Positions 8,480-15,185 of a DNA stretch of 37,467 nucleotides are shown piece after piece; the first letter of the stretch is position 1, and each line of letters opens with the position of its first letter. Origin of the DNA: Acidobacteriaceae bacterium (lineage in GTDB: Bacteria > Acidobacteriota > Terriglobia > Terriglobales > Acidobacteriaceae); NCBI GenBank assembly GCA_025462885.1, contig JAOAPN010000007.1, forward strand, positions 1 through 37,467, given 5' to 3'. The notes under the pieces are model-generated. The model worked only from the letters and a program-made list of their open reading frames with translations. It made no database searches and was not told the origin of the DNA. Position numbers and translations under genes: made by a program.

Positions 8480-11074
8480 ATGACGGCATCAGATAAGAAT
8501 TTGCTTGGCGGACGGCTGGGTTGGTTGGCGATGGGAGCCTTTGCGGCGTACGCTGCGATGGGTTCGAGCGACCTGGCGATGGCTGCGGTAACCAAGGATG
8601 GCGGGGTAGCGGCATTGCCTCCGGGAGCAGGTGCTGCGGTCAAACAGTTCAACATCCAGGCGGGTCCGCTGGACGAGGCGATTGCAGCTTATGAGCAGGC
8701 GTCCGGCGTGAAGGTGAAGCTGACGCTTCCAAATGGGACGATCGGAGGCTTCAAGTCCCAGGGTGTGGTGGGATCGTACGCGTCGGACGAGGCGCTTCGC
8801 CTGCTGCTCGATGGGACCGGGCTGAGCTTTCAATTGGAGAACAATGTAGCGGTGGTAGGAGTACAGGCGAAGGACACGGTGTCGGTGACGTCGTCGCTGA
8901 ACACGGTGGCGCTGACGCAGTTCACAGAGCCGCTTACGGACACGGCGCAGACGGTGAATGTCGTGCCGCAGTTCATCATGCAGGAGCAGGCCGTCACGAC
9001 GCTGCGCGACAGCCTGCGCAACGTTCCGGGTATCTCGATTGCGGCCGGTGAGGGTGGCAACCAGGGCGATAACCTGACGATCCGGGGATTTTCGGCACGC
9101 AGCGACATCTACCTGGATGGGATTCGCGACTTCGGCAGCTACTATCGCGATGCGTTCGACTACGACGCGATCGAGGTGCTGCAGGGGCCCGCGAGCGTTC
9201 AGTTTGGGCGCGGCTCGACCGGCGGCGTGGTCAACCAGGAGAGCAAGACTCCGCGTGGCAAGGAGTTTGTAAACGGCACGATCCAGTTGGGAACGAATCA
9301 GATGCGCCGCGTGTCTGCCGATGTAAATGAGCCGTTGACGAACTTCGTGCCGAACGCAGCGTTCCGGATGAACGTGGTGGGATCGCAGAACATGGTCGCG
9401 CAGCGCAATGTTGCAGAGACGCGGCGCTTTGGTATCGCTCCTTCGCTGGCGTTCGGTTTAGGCAAGCCGACACGCGCGACGATCTCCTATCTGCATGAGA
9501 ACGAAGACAGCACCCCGGACTATGGATTGCCGTACTTCGGAATCAAGGTGGCGCCGGTGGATCGTAAGAACTACTACGGATATGCGCGACAGAACTATCT
9601 GCGGACGAACCCTGACGTGGTGACGGGAAAGGTCGAGCACGACTTCGGAAGCAGTTTGACGTTGCGATCGACTTTGCGTTGGGGAAATTATCCGCGCGAT
9701 ATCAACGTCACCGAGCCGGTGATCACGTCGGCTCCCGTGCTGACGGCTGCCACAACTGCTGCGCCGGTGGCTACGGCGACCTGTTCTTCAACGGCAGCTA
9801 CTCCTTGCTACAGCCTGAACACTTCTCTGAGCCAGATACAGGTGCGGCAGCAGTTGATTCCTGTGAAGAGCGTGGAGGACATTCTGTGGGAGCAGACCAG
9901 CGCCGTCGGACACGTGAAACTCGGCAGCCTTGAGAACAATTTCGTAGTAATGGTGGAGGGTGGGCGGGAACGTTCGCGGCCGCAGCGGCTGGTCTATGCG
10001 TCGGTTCCGATGACGTCGGCGCTGAATCCGAACCCTGAGCTTCCGCTGGCGGTCGGGGCTACGTTGGGCGCGAAGACATGGGTTTCGTCGCAGTCCTACG
10101 GCGTGAGCTTTATGGATACGTTGAAGCCGACTTGGTGGCTGCTGTTCTCGGGTGGCCTTCGCTTCGACTACTTCAACTCGCAGTCGAACACCGCGGCTAT
10201 CGGAACGACGGCGGCGCTGGCGGCGAACCGGCTGGACAAGAAGCCGACGTATCGCGCGGCGGTGGTGGTGAAGCCGAGACGCAACGGAAGCGTGTACTTC
10301 GATTACGGCACATCCTTCAACCCCTCGGCTGAGTCGTTGTCGCTCACGGCGAACAATGCCGCGCTGCCTCCGCAGACCAATGAGACCTACGAGGTGGGAA
10401 CGAAGTGGGACCTGGTGCACGACCGGTTGAACATCAACGGAGCTTACTTCCGGACGAACAAAGCGAATGTATATGAGACAGACCCAAATAACACCTTGAA
10501 CGTTATTCCGGTCGGCAACCAGCGGGTGCAGGGACTCCAGGTCGGTGCGATCGGACATATGCCGCAGCACTTCGACTTGATCGTGGGATATGCGTACCTG
10601 GATGGCACGGTGACGAACAGCATCGTGAACGCTTCTCCGTTTGCCGCGCTCTACAAGGCGAACGATCCGATCTATGGACAGGCACCTTACTTCATCAATC
10701 CGACCGGATTTCCGCTCGCGAATGTGCCGAAGAACTCCGGCAATGTATGGGTAACACATGATCTGCTGTGGCGGTTCGTCGGTGGATTCGGCGGCAACTA
10801 CACGGGACCGCGCCGGGCCAGCTCTACGGCACTGGTCGCGTTGCCCCAGACCAGCGCTCCAACCCCGATAGCGAACGTGCCGATTGGGTTCAAGGCGATT
10901 GAAGGGTACTGGGTCTTCAGCGCGATGCTGCGCCGGCCGATCAATGACCGTCTCGATTTCCAGGCGAACCTGATCAACCTGGCCAACAAGTTCTACATCG
11001 ATGCTCCGCACCCGAACCATCTGATTCCGGGTGAGGGTTTCAACGCCCAGTTCGGTCTCAACCTGCACTTCTAA
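8480..11074 (+). CDS. TonB-dependent siderophore receptor with STN signalling domain (Fiu/FecA-like)
   Basis: An 864-residue outer-membrane receptor that would import ferric siderophores using TonB energy. After an export signal (ending about residue 36, DLAMAA) comes an STN domain at about 53-127 (FNIQAGPLDEAIAAYEQASG ... LLLDGTGLSFQ), the periplasmic module that in FecA-type receptors contacts an anti-sigma factor. The plug is at about 145-260 (LRDSLRNVPGISIAAGEGG, DIYLDGIRD, EVLQGPASVQFGRGSTGGVV), then a 22-strand-type barrel ending FGLNLHF. The plug wording and the adjacent piuC point to catecholate receptors of the Fiu/PiuA type. ATG 8480 has AGGAGAC at good spacing. No FecI/FecR pair is adjacent, so any regulator is encoded elsewhere. 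A terminator separates it from piuC, which may therefore be expressed partly by read-through. Confidence 0.94.
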   Translation: MTASDKNLLGGRLGWLAMGAFAAYAAMGSSDLAMAAVTKDGGVAALPPGAGAAVKQFNIQAGPLDEAIAAYEQASGVKVKLTLPNGTIGGFKSQGVVGSYASDEALRLLLDGTGLSFQLENNVAVVGVQAKDTVSVTSSLNTVALTQFTEPLTDTAQTVNVVPQFIMQEQAVTTLRDSLRNVPGISIAAGEGGNQGDNLTIRGFSARSDIYLDGIRDFGSYYRDAFDYDAIEVLQGPASVQFGRGSTGGVVNQESKTPRGKEFVNGTIQLGTNQMRRVSADVNEPLTNFVPNAAFRMNVVGSQNMVAQRNVAETRRFGIAPSLAFGLGKPTRATISYLHENEDSTPDYGLPYFGIKVAPVDRKNYYGYARQNYLRTNPDVVTGKVEHDFGSSLTLRSTLRWGNYPRDINVTEPVITSAPVLTAATTAAPVATATCSSTAATPCYSLNTSLSQIQVRQQLIPVKSVEDILWEQTSAVGHVKLGSLENNFVVMVEGGRERSRPQRLVYASVPMTSALNPNPELPLAVGATLGAKTWVSSQSYGVSFMDTLKPTWWLLFSGGLRFDYFNSQSNTAAIGTTAALAANRLDKKPTYRAAVVVKPRRNGSVYFDYGTSFNPSAESLSLTANNAALPPQTNETYEVGTKWDLVHDRLNINGAYFRTNKANVYETDPNNTLNVIPVGNQRVQGLQVGAIGHMPQHFDLIVGYAYLDGTVTNSIVNASPFAALYKANDPIYGQAPYFINPTGFPLANVPKNSGNVWVTHDLLWRFVGGFGGNYTGPRRASSTALVALPQTSAPTPIANVPIGFKAIEGYWVFSAMLRRPINDRLDFQANLINLANKFYIDAPHPNHLIPGEGFNAQFGLNLHF

Positions 11075-11087
11075 GCAATTTGTAAGA

Positions 11088-11122
11088 AGGTGCGGGACCC
11101 TGTTCCCGCACCTGTATTTTTT
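11088..11122 (+). terminator. intrinsic terminator or attenuator between the siderophore receptor and piuC
   Basis: A 10-bp perfect stem (11088-11097 with 11104-11113), loop CCCTGT, is followed by GTATTTTTT. It lies 13 nt past the receptor stop and 18 nt before piuC, so piuC is expressed either by read-through or from an unseen promoter. Confidence 0.85.
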
Positions 11123-11140
11123 AAGCAGAGGATATAAACC

Positions 11141-11824
11141 ATGTTGATCCGAGTGCCCGCGGTTTTTACCAAGGAGCAGGTGAAGCAGATCCGGGCCGGG
11201 CTGGATGAGGCGGAGTGGGTGGATGGAAAGGTCACGGCGGGCCACCAGTCGGCGCTGACGAAGAGGAACTCGCAGATCCCGGAGGGCAACCCGGTAGCGC
11301 AGCAGGTGGGCGATGTAATCCTGAAGGCGCTGGGGGTGAATCCGCTGTTTCGCAGCGCGGCGCTTCCGTTGAAGGTATTTCCTCCGCTGTTCAATCGATA
11401 TGCGGGCGGGCAGAACTTCGGCACGCATGTGGACAACTCGATCCGGACCCATGCTGCGAGCGGACAAAGGATCAGGACAGATCTCTCCTGCACCTTGTTT
11501 TTCAGCGAGCCGGAGGAGTATGACGGCGGTGAGTTGATTGTCGAAGACACCTACGGAGAGCACAGCGTGAAGTTTGCGGCGGGCGACCTGGTGCTATATC
11601 CGTCGACCAGCCTGCACCGGGTGACGGAGGTGACACGCGGCGAGCGGGTGAGCAGCTTCTTCTGGCTGCAGAGCATGATTCGGCAGGACGCGCAGCGGAC
11701 GTTGCTGTTCGACCTGGATCAATCCATCCAAAGCCTGGCGGTATCGAATGGACCGGCCGACGCGACGGTGATGAAGTTGACGGGAATCTACCATAACCTT
11801 CTGCGGCAGTGGGCCGAGATGTAA
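11141..11824 (+). CDS. piuC: PiuC/YbiX family Fe(II)- and 2-oxoglutarate-dependent dioxygenase
   Basis: A 227-residue PKHD-type hydroxylase, the usual family length. The prolyl-4-hydroxylase-like double-stranded beta-helix holds the iron triad H96 and D98 (FGTHVDNS) and H159 (STSLHRV), and R169 in GERVSSFFW is positioned to bind 2-oxoglutarate. Family members sit beside catecholate-siderophore receptor genes (piuA/piuC in Pseudomonas, fiu/ybiX in E. coli) and are iron-regulated. The same pairing here supports a role in handling or modifying the imported siderophore or a related envelope target, though the substrate is not established for the family. ATG 11141 follows AGAGGATATAAACC, giving a reasonable ribosome-binding site. 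It is probably cytoplasmic; no signal peptide is visible. Confidence 0.94.
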   Translation: MLIRVPAVFTKEQVKQIRAGLDEAEWVDGKVTAGHQSALTKRNSQIPEGNPVAQQVGDVILKALGVNPLFRSAALPLKVFPPLFNRYAGGQNFGTHVDNSIRTHAASGQRIRTDLSCTLFFSEPEEYDGGELIVEDTYGEHSVKFAAGDLVLYPSTSLHRVTEVTRGERVSSFFWLQSMIRQDAQRTLLFDLDQSIQSLAVSNGPADATVMKLTGIYHNLLRQWAEM

Positions 11825-11939
11825 GTGATTGGAAGTAGGGGCGCGATGGAAGCCGTGGGCATCGCGAAGGGCTGGCAGAGGCATCCTATCTTCTTGTGCG
11901 TGTAGGGGTTTTATGTTCCGCGCGCAGAAAGAAGGCTCG

Positions 11940-12317
11940 ATGCGTACGTTCGGTAAGGTTCAGGCTTTGGTTTTGAGTGGTGCAATGCTGTTCTCCGTGT
12001 CCGCTCCGCTGATGGCACAGAACGGATACTACAACGGGGTACGACAAGGCTCGCGAGGCTATAACAATAATTATGACCAGCGGTATGCGGATCGGAATCA
12101 TCGTGGGGATGATCGCTATCGCCAGCAGCAGGGCGGCATCGGACCGGGTAAGGGTGCGTTGATCGGTGGTGCGGGTGGCGCGGCCCTTGGAGCGTTGTTC
12201 GGCGGGGGACTTAAGGGCGCGATCATCGGCGGTGCTGCGGGTGCCGGTGTGGGTGCGGTGGCCGGTAAGGTTCACCAGGACAATAAACGCAATGATTACC
12301 GGGACTATCGTCGCTAG
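11940..12317 (+). CDS. small exported glycine-zipper protein
   Basis: A 125-residue protein. Residues 1-26 are a signal peptide (ending PLMAQ). A low-complexity Tyr/Asn/Arg/Gln-rich stretch follows (YYNGVRQGSRGYNNNYDQRY), then a glycine-zipper hairpin at about 62-108 (GALIGGAGGAALGALFGGG, AIIGGAAGAGVGAVAG), and a basic Tyr/Arg/Asp tail. Glycine zippers of this type are found in outer-membrane and periplasmic proteins such as SlyB/YMGG-like families and mediate tight helix packing in membranes. ATG 11940 is preferred because AGAAAGAAGG lies just upstream and it opens directly into the signal peptide; the open frame extends upstream to 11829. Exact role unknown. Confidence 0.82.
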   Translation: MRTFGKVQALVLSGAMLFSVSAPLMAQNGYYNGVRQGSRGYNNNYDQRYADRNHRGDDRYRQQQGGIGPGKGALIGGAGGAALGALFGGGLKGAIIGGAAGAGVGAVAGKVHQDNKRNDYRDYRR

Positions 12318-12398
12318 TCGTCGCCGAGTCGTGTGTACTCGACTTCGCTGGACTTAAGAATTTGTACCTGAGAATTGGAACGAACGGGAGATCGAACT

Positions 12399-12830
12399 AT
12401 GAACTCGAAATGGCTGAAGGCAGTATCGGCGGGTGTGATGGTGGCAGGGTTGGCAGTTCCGCTAGTCCCGTTGCCGATGATGGCTCAAGCGGCACCAGCG
12501 CAGGCCGGGGCGGTGGACCACTCGATTAGCTCACCCGCAGACGGTGCGACCCACGCGTGGACGCAGGAGCAGCTTATGTCCAGTACCGTGCATGAAGCCT
12601 GGGTGTTGAGTGGACGCAACGAGGACCAGTTCTTCGAGATGGTGCGTGAGCTGTCCGCTATCAGCGCGCAGAAGCGGGGGCTTACGCTTCCTGATAATCA
12701 GGAGGCCGGCGTAAAGGCGGGCAACTGGATCAAGAAGGAAGCGAGACGTGATCCCGACCAACTGCTCTATGCGGTGGTGGATAAGGCCGTTGTGAAGACG
12801 GGTGTGAAGTCCACGACTGCGACGAAGTAA
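12399..12830 (+). CDS. small exported protein of unknown function
   Basis: A 143-residue protein with a signal peptide ending near MMAQAAPA (about residue 33), then a mostly helical, soluble-looking domain with no motif I recognise. It carries two charged helices (NEDQFFEMVRELSAISAQK; AGNWIKKEARRDPDQLLYAV). ATG 12399 is chosen over the upstream in-frame ATG at 12375 because GGGAG stands 8 nt before it and the signal peptide starts there. It follows the glycine-zipper gene by 81 nt on the same strand, so the two may be cotranscribed, and it ends at a strong bidirectional terminator. Confidence 0.75.
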   Translation: MNSKWLKAVSAGVMVAGLAVPLVPLPMMAQAAPAQAGAVDHSISSPADGATHAWTQEQLMSSTVHEAWVLSGRNEDQFFEMVRELSAISAQKRGLTLPDNQEAGVKAGNWIKKEARRDPDQLLYAVVDKAVVKTGVKSTTATK

Positions 12831-12846
12831 ATCATGAGCGTTGCGT

Positions 12847-12878
12847 AGAAAGGGGAAGCCTTCGGGCTTCCCCTTTCT
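12847..12878. terminator. bidirectional intrinsic terminator with UUCG tetraloop
   Basis: A 14-bp perfect stem (12847-12860 with 12865-12878) closed by a TTCG loop sits in the 53-nt gap between two convergent genes. The outer stem carries AAA/TTT on both sides, so it can serve both the exported-protein gene and the dioxygenase gene. Confidence 0.9.
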
Positions 12879-12883
12879 GCTGT

Positions 12884-13753
12884 TTAGCGTGGTGATCCGG
12901 GACGCCCACCCACAGGTTTGGGCGTGGCGGTAGGGTCGACAGCGACGGTAAGTTCGGCCCGGTAATGGGGAGCAGCGGGAACGAGTTGCGCCATGGAGCG
13001 GCTGCCTTGTTGCTGGGTGAAGATGCCGTCTTCCGTCTGCGTGGTGCGGTGGATGTGATGGCTGGAGTAGGGTTCCTGCGCCATGAGGGGGAGGATGAAG
13101 TCCTCCGGGAAGAAGACCTGGCCGGTGTGTGAGGTGTGCCCGGCGGCGTAGGTTTGGTTCTCGGTGTGGCCGCCGATCCGTACCTTGAAGTGGATGTGAT
13201 TGGTGCGGCCCTGATAGAAGCCGGGGAAGATGGTTTGGAATTCAACGGCTCCGTCGGCATCTGAGAGCTGGATGCCGCGGCAGAAGGTGAGCTTGTCGGA
13301 GGGCTTCATCGCGGGCGGGCGGTCTCCACCATTCGGCGGTGGGCCGGGGCGATCCCTAGCACTAAAACCCCCGGGAGGCGGGCCATCTCCCTCTCCAGGC
13401 GGCGGGCCCAGGGAGGTGGTGGTGTAGCCGGAGTAGAGACCGGCAGCGTCGCAATGCCATAGATCGATGGCGGCGTTGGAGATGGGTTGGCAGGTTCGGA
13501 CGTCCTGCAGGACGATGCGCAGGGAAAGCGGAACCCCGGGCCGATCTTCAGCAATGCTGGAGCGGAGAAGTTCGTCGGCAACATAGAAGGGGCCGACTTC
13601 CTGCTCGGAGATGAGCGTGCATGCGGTCGCGGGTGCGGCAGTAGCGGCGATGGCGTAGCGGCTGAATTGCAGTCCTGTAGCAGCGGCAGCGGCGGTAGAG
13701 AGGAAGTTGCGTCGTGAAGTACGAATCAAATGGAGCCCCTTGGTTCTGATCAA
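12884..13753 (-). CDS. Tat-exported intradiol ring-cleavage dioxygenase
   Basis: Related to the protocatechuate 3,4-dioxygenase and catechol 1,2-dioxygenase catalytic subunits: non-haem Fe(III) enzymes that open catecholic rings between the hydroxyls. In the 289-residue numbering the iron ligands are Y107 (WHCDAAGLYSGY), Y180 (FPGFYQGRTNHIHF), H186 and H188. The N-terminus has a twin-arginine signal (TSRRNFLST, then a hydrophobic Ala-rich stretch), so the enzyme probably acts in the periplasm or outside, on catechols or lignin/humic fragments; that site is an inference. Odd features: a Gly/Pro-rich insert at about 115-149, and a duplicated start region. Both TTG 13753 and in-frame TTG 13729 have the same AAGGGG Shine-Dalgarno 6 nt upstream; the shorter form gives a more typical Tat signal length. 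No ring-hydroxylating or muconate genes are adjacent. Confidence 0.9.
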   Translation of the reverse strand: MIRTKGLHLIRTSRRNFLSTAAAAATGLQFSRYAIAATAAPATACTLISEQEVGPFYVADELLRSSIAEDRPGVPLSLRIVLQDVRTCQPISNAAIDLWHCDAAGLYSGYTTTSLGPPPGEGDGPPPGGFSARDRPGPPPNGGDRPPAMKPSDKLTFCRGIQLSDADGAVEFQTIFPGFYQGRTNHIHFKVRIGGHTENQTYAAGHTSHTGQVFFPEDFILPLMAQEPYSSHHIHRTTQTEDGIFTQQQGSRSMAQLVPAAPHYRAELTVAVDPTATPKPVGGRPGSPR

Positions 13754-13768
13754 ATGGAGCCCCTTGGT
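13725..13768 (-). repeat. tandem duplication of the dioxygenase translation start region
   Basis: Two identical 20-bp copies (13725-13744 and 13749-13768; plus-strand unit ATCAAATGGAGCCCCTTGGT) are separated by TCTG, a 24-bp period. Each copy carries, on the minus strand, the AAGGGG ribosome-binding site, a 6-nt spacer and a TTG codon. The 24-bp step keeps both TTG codons in frame. Confidence 0.95.
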
Positions 13769-13861
13769 CCTGGTTGAGACTGCCAGTGGAGACGCGGATT
13801 CTTGTGTCCGGGACTACAGGCGTGCGGAGGAGATCTGCACAGTGTGTAGCTGAAAGAAGGC

Positions 13862-13899
13862 AAGTGCCACGGCGCCCTGACGCCCGGCAGGCGCCACTT
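13862..13899. repeat. GC-rich inverted repeat in the dioxygenase-sheath gap
   Basis: AAGTG (13862-13866) and GGCGCC (13871-13876) recur in inverted order as GGCGCC (13890-13895) and ACTT (13896-13899), forming an imperfect hairpin with a 13-nt loop. There is no T tract, so it is not an obvious terminator. The rest of the 232-bp gap (13754-13985) shows nothing I can assign. Confidence 0.4.
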
Positions 13900-13985
13900 C
13901 GTGGGGTATTGGACGCTTCGCGTAAGTGAATCGACGACAGCGCTGGGAATCCACTCTAAATGGAATTCTTGTCAGACGAGAATAA

Positions 13986-15074
13986 TTAGCCGGTGGGGAG
14001 CGTGATCTTCAGGATCAGAAACTCGGCGGGCCGCAGAGGGGCGAAGCCGATGAGAATGTTGACGCGGTTGGCGAACACGTCCTGCTGGGTGGTGGTGGAG
14101 GCGTCGCATTTGACGAAGAATGCCTGCGACGGCATCGCGCCCTGGAAGGATCCCATGCGGAAGAGCATAAGCAGGAAGTTGGAGACGGTTGCCCGAATGG
14201 CCGCCCAGAGGGTTTCTGTGTCCGGCTCGACGGCAGTCCAGAGGAGCGAAGTGATGACGCTGGACTCGATGAAGAGGGCAAGGCGGCGGACGGGAACGTA
14301 TTTGTACTCGTCGGCGAAGGTATCGGCTCCGCGGGTGGTGCGCGAGCCCCAGAGCACGGTACCTTTACCGGGAAAAGTGCGGATAGCATTGATACCGAGG
14401 GTGTTGAGATGGCCGTTTGTGGTGTCGTCGATGGCGAAGACAGGCGTCGCCCCCCCGAGGAAGGTCGCTTCGAGGCCGGCGGGAGCGTGGCTGATGCCGC
14501 GGTTAGCGTCCATCCGGGCATAGATGCCGGCGGCTGTACCACTGGTGCCGATCTCGTGAGGCTGACCGTGCGCGAGCGGGTTGGGAAGGGTAAGGCGCGG
14601 ATAGTAAACGGCGGAGGAGCTTGAGAGGTCGAGGTTGGAGGTGGAGAACCAGGTCTCGATGGCGGCGGGGGTTGCAATGACCGAGGAAGGTGGAATATCG
14701 GCGAGGTAGAAGGCGCGGTTGGCCTGGCAGAGGATTTGGGCGGCCTGCATCACGGCGAGCATCGGAGTGGCAGACAGGGTAGCGGTCGACGGCAGGCAGA
14801 GGAGGCTAAAGAGACCGGGCTGCTTGAGCGGTGCCAGAGACGCAGGGCTGAGAGGCGCGGCACCTGTGTTGAGGATGAGGGCAGCGGTGCCTCCGTTGAG
14901 GAAGAACTGCTGGATGTGGAAGCCGGCTTCGCTGCGGGTGTCGAGCGGACCGAAGACCTTCAGAAATTGAGAGAAGCTGGCGACCGGGGTGGGCTGGTTG
15001 ATTGGCCCTTGAGGGAAGAAGTCCGCGAAGGCAGTGATGGAGGTGGGAACACCGTGGATAGGCGGGGTCGGCAC
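13986..15074 (-). CDS. orphan contractile tail-sheath protein, short at the N-terminus
   Basis: A 362-residue member of the phage/extracellular-contractile-injection-system tail sheath family, whose subunits polymerise around a tube and contract to drive it through a membrane. The C-terminal domain is canonical: VLWGSRTTRG, YVPVRRLALFIESSV, LWTAVEPDTETLWAAI, AFFVKCDASTTTQQD and IGFAPLRPAEFLILKI. The protein begins at GVPTSITAFADFFPQG, the first core strand. The usual N-terminal arm of about 20 residues (the PGVYVEE-type segment that strand-swaps with a neighbouring sheath subunit) is absent and is not found in the upstream frame, which meets a stop before any other start. GTG 15074 has no Shine-Dalgarno. 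No tube, baseplate, spike or AAA+ gene lies nearby. It may be a relic, a decoy or a sheath working with components encoded elsewhere. Confidence 0.85.
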   Translation of the reverse strand: MPTPPIHGVPTSITAFADFFPQGPINQPTPVASFSQFLKVFGPLDTRSEAGFHIQQFFLNGGTAALILNTGAAPLSPASLAPLKQPGLFSLLCLPSTATLSATPMLAVMQAAQILCQANRAFYLADIPPSSVIATPAAIETWFSTSNLDLSSSSAVYYPRLTLPNPLAHGQPHEIGTSGTAAGIYARMDANRGISHAPAGLEATFLGGATPVFAIDDTTNGHLNTLGINAIRTFPGKGTVLWGSRTTRGADTFADEYKYVPVRRLALFIESSVITSLLWTAVEPDTETLWAAIRATVSNFLLMLFRMGSFQGAMPSQAFFVKCDASTTTQQDVFANRVNILIGFAPLRPAEFLILKITLPTG

Positions 15075-15110
15075 GGAGCCAGCATACGGGAGATGAGAAT
15101 GAAGCGAAAG

Positions 15111-15150
15111 AAAAAGCGAGAAGCAGGTCCTTCGCTTTGCTCAGAATGAC
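15111..15150. repeat. possible dispersed intergenic repeat element
   Basis: The segment contains GAAGCAGGTCC followed by TTCGCTTTGCTCAGAATGAC (15131-15150). From memory, close variants of this TTCGCT..GCTCAG.ATGAC string are scattered between genes in many acidobacterial genomes; only one copy is in this window, so the repeat status is recollection. Part of it pairs with AAGCGAA at 15102-15108. It lies immediately upstream of the short sheath gene. Confidence 0.4.
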
Positions 15151-15185
15151 AATTTCCGAGAGTCGCAGGAAAGGCGAGCGCCAGC

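Noticed and set aside
9788..11563. A 591-codon minus-strand open frame across the siderophore receptor and piuC
   Set aside because: It overlaps two well-supported genes on the other strand and is Arg-rich without a recognisable domain.
13965..13983. Terminator for the sheath gene at the small hairpin just past its stop
   Set aside because: Only 7 pairs including one G-T pair, and no T tract on the minus strand.
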